Assembly (NCBI GenBank): GCA_000697335.1
Contig: JNEM01013920.1
Coordinates: forward strand, 1 to 44,476
Source: Conidiobolus incongruus B7586
Taxonomy: Eukaryota > Entomophthoromycota > Entomophthoromycetes > Entomophthorales > Conidiobolaceae
Reading direction: 5' to 3'
Length of the DNA stretch: 44,476 nucleotides
Positions 1-13,400 of this stretch are shown piece after piece. Each line of letters opens with the position of its first letter. Position 1 is the stretch's first letter. The notes below the pieces were generated by a model. That model saw nothing but the letters and a program-made list of their open reading frames with translations. It was not told the DNA's origin and made no database searches. A program made the translations under genes and the position numbers.

Positions 1-1325
1 ATATCTTTTTTCTCTCTTTGCTATTATTTTATATAATATTTTATAAATATACTAAATTTTTTTATTAATATCATTATACTTAAATCCTTCTCTAAAAAAA
101 TCTACTTATGTATTAATTATCTTTATAAAAAAAATAAATCAACTTGTGATATTACTAGAATTACTAGTGTTAACTAGTTTATTATAGCTAGGGTTATTAA
201 GAATAAAAATAAAGAAACATTTAAATTTAAATTTAAGTATGCTAGGATTATAAATAAATATGATGAGAAGTATATCTATAAGTTAGTTAATATAGGCTAA
301 TATAGTATTTTTGTAAAAATACAACAGGAACTATAAAACTATATAAGAATATTAGTTAATACTAATATTATTATATATATATATTATATTAGTATAGATA
401 CTACTTACACTTTAAGAAAAAACACCCTTAATTAAAGAAATCCCATTGTAAAGCTAGGTGGGAATTTAAATATTATTACTAATATTAAATTAAAACTAAT
501 TAGAATAAGGTTATTTAGTTTAATGAAATAAAAATATATTTTAGTAGATTTGATAAAAAAGTTAGATATTTTAGAAAAGATGTAAAACTACTTTATAACT
601 ATTATGTTAATTTTACTTAAAAGTATAATAGTAGGTTAATTATTATTTAGAAATATATATTGTTTTTAGGTATAGGGTATTTTTGTAAAATTAATAAAGG
701 AATTAATATTAACATATATTAAAATATTCTAAATAATGAATTGAAAAAAACCATTAAATAATATAAGTTAAATAAATCTAATATTATTTTCTAGTAAGAT
801 AATACTTCTTCCTATACTATAGCTTTTACTACCAAATAACTTAAAAATAACATGATAACAATTATAAAATAGCATTTTTAATTTTTTAACTTTAATCTAA
901 TTAAATACTTTTGGGATTAATTAAAAAAAGTTATTAAAGTTTTTCCCCTAGTATAAAATTTAAATTAGCTTTAAGAATATATTTAAGTAATATAGAATAA
1001 GATTAACCCTTTTTAATATAAAAAGTTAGTTGATTCTATACCCTATAAACTTAAAGAAGTTAAAAAAGCTAAAGGTAAATATACTAGGTTTTAATTTTTT
1101 TTATCATCAAAAACCTACAAATTTATTATTTATCTTAAGTAGAATTTAAAAGTTTATATTTTAACTAATTAATAACTAAATATCATTATTTAATGATATA
1201 TATAATTAATAAATATAATAGATTTTAATTATTTAATTTAAGTTTATTTCATTAAATATTAATCAAGTTATTAGTAAAAATATAAGTGTTTTTGATTTTA
1301 TAGCTTATTTTTACAGGTTAATATA
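1..1325 (+). mobile_element. Tc1-like DNA transposon, 5'-truncated by the window edge
   Basis: A decayed Tc1/mariner-superfamily element read on the plus strand. Its transposase C-terminus is recognisable around 1018-1091 as KLVDSIPYKLKEVKKAKG, matching the classic Tc1 ending KLVDSMPRRV..KAKGG. The second catalytic Asp lies in DN at 798-800. The Tc1 NP-I-E-NLW block is recognisable at 891-911 as FNLIKYFWD, with AAA (Lys) where the catalytic Glu should be, 34 residues after that Asp, giving DD34E spacing. Many stops interrupt the frame, so it is inactive. The 3' terminal repeat ends at 1325 and is followed by TA, the expected target duplication. The first ~245 bases of a full-length copy are missing because the window starts inside it. 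The copy at 1643-3212 is its inverted relative. Confidence 0.85.
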
Positions 1326-1642
1326 TAGATTTATTAAAAAAATAATATAAAGCTAAATTATATTACCTTTATTTAAAATAATTTTTGTAAAATATTAGAT
1401 AATTATTAAGAGTTTGTTTTTATATAATATATTATATATAATAATTATTTTAATTATAGTTATAAGGAAATTTTTAGTTTATATTATTAGATTAAAGATA
1501 TACATTATATTTTGTGTTATATTTATATAATAATATTAGTAAATATTATTCCTGTCTCTTATACACATCTTAATTTAAATTCAAATTATATTATAATAAA
1601 ATATATTAGCTTATTAAAAAATATAATTTATTTTTTTGCTTA
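1326..1642. other. AT-rich spacer between the two Tc1-like copies; contains a synthetic adapter
   Basis: Sequence between the inward-facing 3' ends of the two Tc1-like copies. Apart from the 19-bp adapter at 1552-1570 I see no gene or repeat in it. The flank left of the adapter (1326-1551) and the flank right of it (1571-1642) do not pair with each other, unlike the transposon copies outside them. They therefore look like two different genomic contexts. Confidence 0.7.
1552..1570 (+). other. Tn5/Nextera mosaic-end sequence (untrimmed sequencing adapter)
   Basis: CTGTCTCTTATACACATCT is an exact 19/19 match to the hyperactive Tn5 mosaic end used in tagmentation libraries. It is conspicuously less AT-rich than its surroundings. 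The base pattern is a laboratory one and not a natural IS50 end, because no transposon body adjoins it. The orientation is that of read-through from a left-hand insert into the adapter. It marks a probable artificial join in the assembly. Confidence 0.97.
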
Positions 1643-1880
1643 TACACTAACCTATAAAAATAAGTTATAAAATCAAAAACACTTATATTTTTACTAATAA
1701 CTTAATTAATATTTAATAAAATAAATTTAAATTAAATAATTAAAATCTATTATATTTATTAATTATGTATATCATAAAATGATGATATTTAGCTATTAAT
1801 TAGTTAAAATATAAATATTTAAATTTTACCTAGGGTAAATTATAAATTTATAGGTTTTTGGTGATAAAAAAAATTAAAAC
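1643..1880. repeat. Terminal inverted repeat of the Tc1-like element (transposase 3' side)
   Basis: Matches the reverse complement of the segment ending at 3212 with scattered mismatches. The outer end TACACTAACC and the inner block near 1830-1860 are clearest. The inner limit is approximate. Confidence 0.65.
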
Positions 1881-2984
1881 CTAATATATTTAACTTTAAC
1901 TTTTTTAACTTTTTTAAGTTTATAGGGTATAGAATTAACTAACTTCTTATACTAAAAAGGGTTAATTTTATTCTATACTTCTTAAACATATTCCTAAAGT
2001 TGATCTAAATCTTTTACTAGGGGAAAAGCTTTAATAGCTTTTTTTAACTAATTTTAAAGGTATTTAATTAGATTAAAGTTAGGAGATTAAAAAAACTACT
2101 TTATAACTATTATTTTGTTATTTTTAAGTTATTTGGCAATAAAAGCTATAATATAACAAGAAATATTATCTTACTAGAAAATAATATTAGATTTATTTAA
2201 CTTATATTATTTAATAGTTTTTTTCAATTTATTATTTAGAATATTTTAATATATTTTAGTATTAATTCCCTTATTAATTTTACAAAGATACTTTACAACT
2301 AAAAACAACATATATTTCTAAATAACAATTAACCTACTATTATACTTTTAGGTAAAATCAACATAATAGTTATAAAGTAGTTTTATATCTTTTTTAAAGC
2401 ATCTAGCTTTTCTATTAAATTTATTAAAATATATTTTTGTTTTATTAAACTAAATAACTTTATTTTAATTAATTTTAATTTAATATTAATAATAACATTT
2501 TAATTCTTGTTTAGCTTTATAATCAGATTTTTTTAATTAAGGGTGTTTTTTCTTAAAGTGTAAGTAATATCCATGCTAATATAAAACACATATAATAATA
2601 TTAGTGTTAACTAATATTTTTATATAGTTTTATAATTCTTGTTATATTTTTATAATAGCACAATATATATTTATACTAACCAACCTATAAATATATTTCT
2701 TATTATGTTTATCTATAATTTTAATATATTTAAGTTTAAATATTTCTTTATTGTTATTTTTAACAACTTTAACTATAATAAACTAATTAACACTAGTAAT
2801 TCTAACAATATCACAAGTTGATTTACTTTCTTTATAAAGTTAATTAATATATAAATGGATTTTTTTAAAGAGGGATTTATGTATAATAATACTAATAAAA
2901 AAAATTTAGTATATTTGTAAAATATTATATAAAATAATAACAAAGAGAGAAAAAAGATATGGTTATATATTGTTAAATATATCC

Positions 2985-3212
2985 TTTTATCTTAAAAACC
3001 TATAAATTTATAACTCACCTAAGTTAAATAATAAAGGTTAATATTTTTGCTAATAGTTTACTAAATATATCTAAATATATTTATTTATTATTAAATAATA
3101 TATCTTAATTATATATTATATTTTCAAGTAATTTAATATATATAAATATTTTAGTTATTAATTAAAATATATATATTTTTGATTTTATGACTCACTTTTA
3201 TAAGTTAGTATA
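2985..3212. repeat. Terminal inverted repeat of the Tc1-like element (transposase 5' side)
   Basis: Partner of the repeat at 1643-1880, ending in GTTAGTATA and then TA. It also resembles the 3' end of the left-hand copy at about 1115-1325, as expected if both ends of the family carry the same long repeat. The inner limit is approximate. Confidence 0.65.
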
Positions 3213-4829
3213 TAACTTATAAACATAAAAATTAAAGAAAGATTTGTATTTGCTATTAATAGTAAATTAACTTAAGTATGAAAAAATTATATTATTTACT
3301 ATTATCTACAAGAATATTTTTTCTTTATTTGAAATATTTATTTAACTCATTAATCAATTTAAATGTTTTTAAAATATTAAAGTTATAATATAATTTTATT
3401 TTGTTAAACTCAAAATATATAAACTTATTTGAAAATAATATAATAACTATATATTAAAGATTTTATATTTTTAAAATAATAAAACTAGGTATAAAATATA
3501 AGTTAATCTTTAAGTATAATATAACTACTATTTAAGTAACTAGTATAATTATTAAAAAGGAGTTATTTTGAATAAGATTCCCTTATATTATAATAATATT
3601 CTAACCAAATTATTTGATTATCTAGTTTTTATCTAATAGAATATATTATTTTTTTAATATATAAAATATAATTTCTTTTTTTATTTTAAACTTTTCTATT
3701 ATATCATTTAAACATGTTTTTTTATAACCTAGTTAATAAAGTATAATTATTAACTAAATTTCTAAATATATTTATTTTCCTTAATAAAAAGAAATAAAAT
3801 TTATATATAATTGTAAAATATCAGAAAGTTAAAAAACTTTATCTTTAATATTTTTATTTATCTTTTAAAATTATTTTCTTTAGAAGGATGTTCATATATA
3901 AACTATTATAACAGATATAGTATATATAACAAGTATAGTATATATAACAAATATAGAGATATATATCTTGAGGTTTTTAATTTATAAAATAATCATATAA
4001 TTGCTGGATTATTTGAGTTTTTATTAAAGTTTACTATAGTAATGGTAATAGAAACTACTATTTCATTTTTGCTAGGTATAATAAAAAAATAAAATTATTG
4101 AGGTGATTTTGATAATTATTATATATTTTTTTGTTTGAGAAAAGGAAAACTTTAGAGTTAATTATTGAAAAAAATCACTGAATTTTTTTTAGGTTATATC
4201 TGTATATATTTTTAACATTTTTCAAAAAACTAAGAAAAATCAAGAATCAGGATAGATTTAAGTAGGCCTATTATTTTTAATAATTTAATTGATTATTTAA
4301 AGTAATCCAACTTTAAATTAACTTACTATTAAAAATAATCAATTTTATTTAAAATTAATCAAGTAATAAATACCTTAATTAAAAATTCCAAATATTTTCA
4401 TAATTAATAGGCTATATATAATGTTACTAAAGGGAGTATAACCTTAATAAAACAAGAACCTATATTCAATTGTATTCAACAATTAAATTTAATATATATA
4501 AAAATATATAAGCCAAAAACAAAATTTTTATAAAGTATATAATATTTAGTTAATAATCAAAAGTTGAATTTTTCATTTATCATCTTATTATCTATATATT
4601 TATCAAAACCATAATTAAATTTAGATATATACTTAATTCTTTATTCATATAGTATTTGATATTTATAAAATATATTCAATAAGAGTTTGAAAAAATATTC
4701 ATTAATTTTTAAAATTAAACTATTCTAAAAAATTATTATATGATAAAGTTCTTATTGATTGAGAGTTATAATTAAATCCTATTACAACTAGATATCTAGA
4801 GTAAAAATATAATATAATTTATGATATTA
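3213..4829. other. AT-rich intergenic DNA, no gene seen
   Basis: Stops are dense in all frames. A short tandem unit containing AGTATATATAACAA repeats near 3915-3955. The segment around 3560-3760 read on the minus strand shows short protein-like stretches that might be a very old transposase remnant, but I cannot assign it. Confidence 0.6.
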
Positions 4830-6166
4830 TTAGTATAGAAATTAAGAAATAGCAAATTTTTTAATTTCTAATATTTCAAATATATTATATATTTTGAAAG
4901 ATTATATATATATAAAATATATAGGAAAATAGATATTTTCAAACTATATATATATATATTCAATTTTTATTATTTTTTTTATTAAAATATTTTGATTTTA
5001 AAATTTATACTTAAATTTAATTATGCTTAAACTAGATTGTGATTATCAAAAAGTTTTTATTTTTGTATTTTTAAAACTTAAACATAAAGCCTCTAAAATT
5101 ATTTAAAACTTGTAAACAGTTTATGAAGATGGTGTTTTATCTAAAACTACTATATATTGCTAGATTTGTGATTTTAAAGCTACAAGGGACATTATTTAAA
5201 ATTTACCAAAATCTAAAAAACTAATTTTTACTATTACTTTTTTATTTATTAATAGAGTAAGGAAATATATTAAGAAATACCTTTTTATTTTTGTTTAAGA
5301 ATTATTAAAAAAATTTAATATTAATTATATAAGCATGTTATATTTACTTAAGTTTAAACTTAGATTAATTAATAAAAATATAAAATAGATACCTTATAAT
5401 TTAACAAAAGCTTAAAAGAAAATTAGAGTAGCTATAGCTAAATTAAACTTATTAAGGTATAACTAAAAACAAAGGTTTTTATAGTAAATACTCACAATTA
5501 ATAAATTTTAAATTTTTTTATATAATTCTTTACTTAAAAATAAAAGAAAATGTTAAGTTAAATTAATCCCCTCTACAAATTCTAATAAATAAATACTTTA
5601 AATATAAGCAAATGTTAATTGTTGTAATAAATTATAATAGTATATAGTTTTCTTATTTAATATTTCAAGAAAAATCAATTAATAGTAAGTTATATATTAT
5701 TTTTTTAAATAAAACAATTTTTAAATAGTGTTCTCAATATAAATTAAAGACACCTATTATTTTACATGATAATTATAAAATATATAAAGCTAAAATTATA
5801 AAAAAATTTTTATATAAAAAAATTAGAGGGAGTTACCACATCTAGTATATTCACCTGATTATAACCTATATAATTATTATTGTTTTAGACAATTAAAAAA
5901 ACAGCTTATAGGAAAAAAAATTCTTGCAAACAAATTAAATTGGTTTGTGAAATATCAAATTTCAGTCTTTAATAAAAAGAACTGTTTTTTAGGTATTAGA
6001 AGCTTACCAAAAGTATAGAAAAGAGTTATTAATAATAAAAAAGTCTATTAATTTTATATTATTCATTAATTTTTATATATTATTCATTAATTTTTATATA
6101 TTATTTATTAATTTATTTGTTTAATTTTAATTTTAAAATTGTGCCATTACTTAATTTCTGCACTAA
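4830..6166 (+). mobile_element. Mariner-like DNA transposon, subfamily A copy 1
   Basis: A 1337-bp element flanked by TA on both sides (4828-4829, 6167-6168). Its terminal inverted repeats start TTAGTRYAGAAATTAAG and run for about 30 bp. The transposase reads left to right and is broken by stops and frameshifts. LHDN at about 5762-5773 holds the second catalytic Asp. The SPDYNLYNYYCF block at about 5851-5886 corresponds to the mariner SPDLAPSDYHLF block. From subfamily B and this copy the spacing to the last acidic position is about 34 residues, i.e. DD34D, and here that position is Asn. N-terminal helix-turn-helix-like sequence precedes it. The element is inactive. The subfamily's second copy is at 35879-37201. 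Confidence 0.9.
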
Positions 6167-7691
6167 TAAATTATTTGACTAATTTAATTTGGATAAGATT
6201 TTAATTAGAGGTTTGTTTTCCAATAGTTTTTAAGAATTTATAGTATCACTTATAGTGGTAAAACACATGTGATATTAAATGACTTTAATTATATACTTGT
6301 AAAGCTGTTGTAACTGATCTTTTCATAAGTAGATAAGTGTGAATATTAGTATAAATCAATTATCAAAACAACTGACTCGCTCAATTCTCTAGATTCAATT
6401 TGGCAAAGACATTCGAGTTAATTGAATTACTTCAGAGTTAAAGTATAGGTTAAAATCATCTCAAACCCAAGCTGAATAAGATGAACACAATAATCAATTG
6501 CTAACACGTTTTTAATTTGATAGAATTGATGGAATTAATTGTTATTGGCCTTAAAACAAATCAAAGAGAATTATAAACAACAGTTAGTGTTGATCATTAT
6601 AGACATTCTTAGTTTAGAGGTTATATTAACACTAAACTCTCAAATGAAAATCGGTCAAAGATCTGTAGTGAATTTAATCAGTGAACTTAATAATTTTGCT
6701 AGTCATTCTTTATCCCCTATAATAAGGGATGATTTGGGACAGTATTATTTCTACAAGGAATCAATCCAAAGATCTGAATGTATCCAACCTAGGTTTGGAA
6801 ATAGAGTTATTTAAGTGATATACAGTTAGTTCTATATCGAATTTATCAATGATCCAAGAAACAGTTCAAGAGTAACGAAGTCGAAGATCCTTTCTATTTA
6901 AGCTCAATGAAGAAGACTTAATACTAGGTGATGAGGACATAAAACTTCGGCTAAGGTGTTTTATTTATAACAATTGTTTTGGGATAAAATTATTCTCTAT
7001 TCATTGAATAATTTGTTATTAATTTTTATATTTAGGATTTTAGTGTATCTTGTGAAATTTAAATTTTAATTCTAACTAATTAGCTTAATAATATATTTTA
7101 AAAAATAAATTTTAGATATAATAAGTATTAGATACTATTTAATAATTACTAACTCGAAATTAATGTTAATAAAATGATATTGATGGCATTTTAAAGAATT
7201 ATATAAAAAATTTTGGTATTAATTAAAAATGTGAAGTGAAATTATCAATCTAATTTTAATATAATTCTGAATGAATATAAAATTGTTATTTGAAAATTTA
7301 GTCATCCAAAATAAAAGAAATCTGGTAACTAATAGAATGGTTAAAGAAAATATTGAGAAAAATATAATTTAATAGATTATAGTATTTGTGTTTAAATGAA
7401 AAAGAATGAGATATATTGTTTTCTAAAAAGTAAAGTGAATAACATATTACCAAAACAAAAGAGAAAATGAATGTCACAAGAAACATAAATAGAAAATAAG
7501 GTAAAGATTATTGATGATATAAATACTATTAAAATTAAGCAAATGAAGATGATAATAGATATATAATAAACAAATAATTAATTAATATAATTTGATTTTT
7601 TGAAATTTATTATTCGAAATTGAAAGAATAGAGTATGGAAGGAGAAGACAACTTAACAAGTTAGCAAAAGTTGGTTTAATGTTTAATTGAT
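6167..7691. other. Intergenic region downstream of ATP2
   Basis: Mostly AT-rich without genes. A less AT-biased stretch at about 6300-6980 looks like the remains of coding sequence and is listed separately. The rest (6981-7691) holds nothing I can name. It must contain the 3' end of the ATP2 transcript, since ATP2 ends at 7692 on the minus strand. Confidence 0.6.
6300..6980 (+). pseudogene. Unrecognised gene-like remnant
   Basis: This stretch has noticeably more G and C than its flanks and contains an open frame from 6539 to 6814 (about 91 codons between stops, no ATG at its start). The translation has ordinary amino-acid diversity, for example NLISELNNFASHSLSPIIRD, unlike the Asn/Ile/Lys-only noise nearby. 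Coding-looking pieces continue in other frames on both sides, for instance FINDPRNSSRVTKSK at about 6840-6885. That pattern suggests an old, frameshifted gene or an exon set I cannot join. I recognise no family or domain. It could also be a single-copy retrotransposon scrap. Confidence 0.3.
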
Positions 7692-9437
<1,746 letters not shown>

Positions 9438-10895
9438 ATTTTTTGAGTTGATACCTCAAGAGCAAAAGGTTGATGACCAAAGTCTTATAGCTTTCACCAA
9501 TATAAGTTGATCCATTTCCATTATCCCAAATTTCAATTTTTTATTTCTGATTATTTTGTTACCAATCATTGCAATCACTTAAGATGTTTATGAGCGCTTC
9601 TGATTCGCCAATATTGATTGGGTGTGGTATTCTGTTGGTTAAATATTCCAAAATTTCCATTCTTAATGTTGTTTTTATTACTGACGTTTTCAAATTTAAT
9701 ATATTAATATTTTTGTTACATTTCATAACATAATGATATATCAAAATGTTCTATTTAATATTGTAATATAAGATCATCAAGTAATACGATGATTTTTAAT
9801 CTATATATATTATTACTATTTCTTTTATTTAAAATATAGTACTTAGTTCATATTGGATCATAGTTATCTAGAATTTTCCTTAAATCATTATCCAATTTTA
9901 TGAAGTAAAAATCAATTGAAATTTATGATTAATTATATTTATACCATTTAACACTATAATAATAAATGTTAATTTGGTATATTTATTTTAATAAAAATAT
10001 AATGAATAATCAATTTTAATTATTTATATTGATAATTTAGAATATTTTTAACTTATTTTTAAATTTCAATAATCAAATAGTATTTTTAATATCTATAATA
10101 ATTATAACTAGAATATATAGTGACTTCATTTTACTACCATACGTTGTTAACAGTACATTAATATCTGAAAATAGAATTTTTGATACATACTATTTGTTCT
10201 GAGTTTGATTCATTATTATCTTCTATTCTATTACAAATAAGAATTAAGTTAACAATACATTATAATATTTAAAAACTGAATTCATAATTTGAAATTATAC
10301 TATATTTATAATTAATCAATTTTTATCAAATACATTCCTTTAGCTTTATTTCATTACATTCAACATTTCTTTTTAAATTTTGATATTTTATTGTACATTT
10401 ATTGAATATCTGACAATGTATTCCATCGCTCATATACTTAAACTTACAAATACAGAATTAGTTCGTCTTTTATCATGGTATCAAATTATTCAAATATATA
10501 ATTCCTATTCTAAATCTCTTATTCTTTTTCTATTATATTTAGACAACAATTGTATTTGGTTTTGATAATAATAACAATATAATATACATTGACATTAATT
10601 AAATTTTAAGAAGTTTTAAAACAATTATAAATGATATATAAATAGATCAAGTTGATTAATTGAAACAAATTCTTTATACAAAGCCAAGTTAAAATATATG
10701 TTTTTATTTGATCAATATGTATGTGAGTATTTTTATTCAATAATTAAATTTATTTAAACATTGATAATATCAATACTTCATGGTGTTGCCATTAATAATA
10801 TATATTATTCAAATTTAACTATCCAATATAATTATCATTCTATATATATTAATTATAAATATCAATATTTTATCTATTGAATTTATATACTATTA
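9438..10895. other. ATP2 upstream region and AT-rich intergenic DNA
   Basis: The first ~200 bases upstream of ATP2 are less AT-rich and contain several CCAAT/ATTGG pentamers (about 9498-9503, 9561-9566, 9616-9620). Such motifs could bind a HAP/NF-Y factor, the usual regulator of respiratory genes in fungi, but the motif is short and this is only suggestive. From about 9750 to 10895 I see no gene. Confidence 0.4.
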
Positions 10896-12199
10896 CCTTG
10901 AATTTAAAATAATGGGAAATTTTTTAATTTCTGATTTTTCAAACATATTATTAGTTTGAAATAAATAAATATATACAAAGTTAATAGGAAATAATATATT
11001 TTTAATATATATATATATATATAATAATTTTTTTGATTAAAAAATTAATTTTTTAAAATTAGTTGTTTAATTTAATAATATTTAAATTAAATAATAATCA
11101 TCAAAAGTTTTTTATTTTAGTATTAGTAAAACTTTACTATAAGCCTTTTAAATTTATTTAAAATTTACAAGCAACTTTTAATAATAAAATATTATTTAAA
11201 TCACTAATTTATTGTTAAGTAATTTATTTTAAAGCTAAAAGAAAAATTATTTAAAACCTATTAAAATCTAAAAAATTAACTTTAATTATTATTTTTTCAA
11301 TTATTAATAAAATAAAAAAATATATTAAAAAACACCTTTTTATTTTAGTTAAAGAATTATCTAAGTATTTTAATATTAGTTATATATGTATTTTATATAT
11401 ATTAAAGTTTATACTCAAATTAATAAATAAAAATATAAAATAAGTATCTTATAATTTAATTAAAGCATAAAAAAAAGTTAAAATAGTTATTGTTAAATAA
11501 AACTTATTAAAATATTATTATAAGCTTAAACTTTTATAATAAATAATTATAATTGATGAATTTTAAATCTTTATATATAATCTTTTATTAAAACAAATTA
11601 AAATGTTAAATTAGATTCAATTAACCCCTTTAATAAATCCCTTTAAATAAATATTTTATTAATAAGTAAATATTAATTATTATAATAAATTATAATAATA
11701 TATACTATTTTTATTTAGCTTTTAAAGAAAAATTAATTAATAATATATTTTATATTGTTTTTTTAAATAAAAATATTTTTAATTATTATTCTCAATATAA
11801 TTTAAAAAAACTTATTATTTTATAAGATAATGGTAAAATACATAAATTTAAAGCTATAAAAAACTTTCTAATTAAAAATAACTAGAAAAAACTATTACAT
11901 CTAATATATTCTTTAGATTATAACTTATATAATTATAATTACTTTAAGTAATTAAAAAACTAGCTTATAAGAAAGAAAATTTTTATAGGAAAATTTAATT
12001 ATTTTATAATATTAGATTTTAGTTTTTAATAAAAAGAATTATTTTTTAGGTGTTAGAAATTTGTTAAAAATATAACAAAAAGTTATTAATAATAAAAAAA
12101 ACTATTAAATTTATATTATATATTTATTTTTATATATTATATATTAAAATGTTTATTTATTTTTAATCACAAAAAATTCCTATTATTAAAATTATAAAA
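10896..12199 (+). mobile_element. Mariner-like DNA transposon, subfamily B copy 1
   Basis: A 1304-bp element flanked by TA (10894-10895, 12200-12201). Its inverted ends are related to YYTTRWATTTWAATAATRGG. The transposase frame is plus strand and full of stops. DNGKIHKF at about 11826 marks the second catalytic Asp. The block SLDYNLYNYNYF follows, placing an Asn 34 residues after that Asp where DD34D elements have Asp. A second helix-turn-helix-like stretch (LVKELSKYFNISYICILYIL) is at about 11347-11406. It is inactive and extremely AT-rich. Its closest relative is the copy at 28843-30145. Confidence 0.88.
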
Positions 12200-13029
12200 T
12201 AATAATAAATAAAGCAATTTAAAAAATTTATCATAATAAGATTATATTCAAATATATAAATAACCTTAAATTAAACCACTCATATTTATATCAATTAATT
12301 AATATAATAAAAACTTTTATTGAAATTGAATAGTATAAATATTTTTAAATTGTTATTTATTAAATTTTTTTAAATTATTAATTTTCATTTAGTTCCAATT
12401 ATATAAAATAAAATCTCTTAATTTTACTCCTTTTAAATTTATCTTATCAATACCCAATATTATGAAATAAAAATAACATGATAATATGAAGGAATTATAT
12501 ATTGAATATTAATATTAAACTATGCCACAACTTATTTCAATATTAAATCATCACTGATAACGAAAATAATTTTCAAGAGTTAATAAATTTCAAATAATTA
12601 TATTTAATTTTTTATAAAAAGGATTTGAAATTCAAATTAAAATCCTGATTTACCTTTTGACTTAAAATATATAAATATGTCTATATTTTATTATTTAATT
12701 AGAAAATATAAATATTACTCTGACAAAAGTATATTAATACAATATATATAGTATCATAATTATAATAGCATAATCAATAGTATCATGGATTATTTCCATT
12801 AATATATAATTTTTATCAATATAGTTTTTGAAAATAATAGTAATTATTAAATAAAAATTGAAAATAAATGTTTTGTTAATAAAATATACAATGGTGTAAA
12901 AAATAAAATGGTAAATTTTAAATTTTTATTTTGATAACATAAAAAAACTATAGTGAAAAATTAATTTAAATAATCAATAATTTTGTTTTCATTAATAAAA
13001 TTTCATATTAATTATAAGTATTATAACAA

Positions 13030-13400
13030 TTGCTACTTAATTGATACCTTTCCTCACTCCAATTCACTACTAAGGACTTGATTATCCAAATTAGGTCTTA
13101 TCAATATTTTACAAATCCCCACATCTGAGTGACCTCATTATTACTCAGCCTTATTTATTTATGTGTATATATTTCACTTAGCTATAAAAAGGACTCAGAT
13201 CCTTTTCTCTAGCTAGAACTCTGGCTGACATTACTTCTTACACAAATAAACCTTTTGCCTAACTATTAATATATTTCTTATGATTATTAATTAGCACCTC
13301 AATACTGAAGGATCTAGTTATTATATATTTCCTAAGGTATTAAGAGATCTGTTTCTTCTACCCTTGACTATTGTTATTCACTTACATTAATAATTATTTA
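13030..13400 (+). mobile_element. Possible solo LTR (unconfirmed)
   Basis: An isolated ~370-bp island of more balanced composition in the desert. It contains a TATA-like TATAAAAAGG at 13181-13190 followed by a C/T-rich stretch, an arrangement seen in LTR promoters. Possible TG...CA ends exist but I cannot fix them and see no clear target duplication. It has no coding potential. It may instead be a promoter left from a lost gene. Confidence 0.22.

Larger units (their letters stand above)
1643..3212 (-). mobile_element. Tc1-like DNA transposon, full length but decayed, long terminal inverted repeats
   Basis: A 1570-bp element read on the minus strand, homologous along its whole shared length to the copy at 1-1325. 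Both ends begin TAYAYTAAC and are flanked by TA (1641-1642 and 3213-3214), the Tc1/mariner target duplication. The terminal inverted repeats are long, roughly 230 bp and imperfect. The outermost ~40 bp and an inner block around AATTTATAGGTTTTT are the best conserved. The internal transposase is riddled with stops. The SPDLNPIE-like block survives as SPNFNLIK, so the catalytic Glu position is Lys here as in the sister copy. Differences from the sister are mostly C/T and G/A. Confidence 0.85.

Noticed and set aside
1-3000. Giant natural palindrome or hairpin
   Set aside because: The arms are two diverged transposon copies and the middle contains a sequencing adapter, so a natural palindrome is not supported.
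3560-3760. Possible further transposase remnant on the minus strand
   Set aside because: Short protein-like stretches only, with no catalytic motif, terminal repeat or second copy in the window.
9559-9744. 61-codon frame upstream of ATP2
   Set aside because: No motif and a composition expected of chance. The region is better explained as the ATP2 promoter area.
10380-10565. 61-codon open frame
   Set aside because: Composition is like the surrounding intergenic DNA, and there is no motif, promoter or homology that I recognise.
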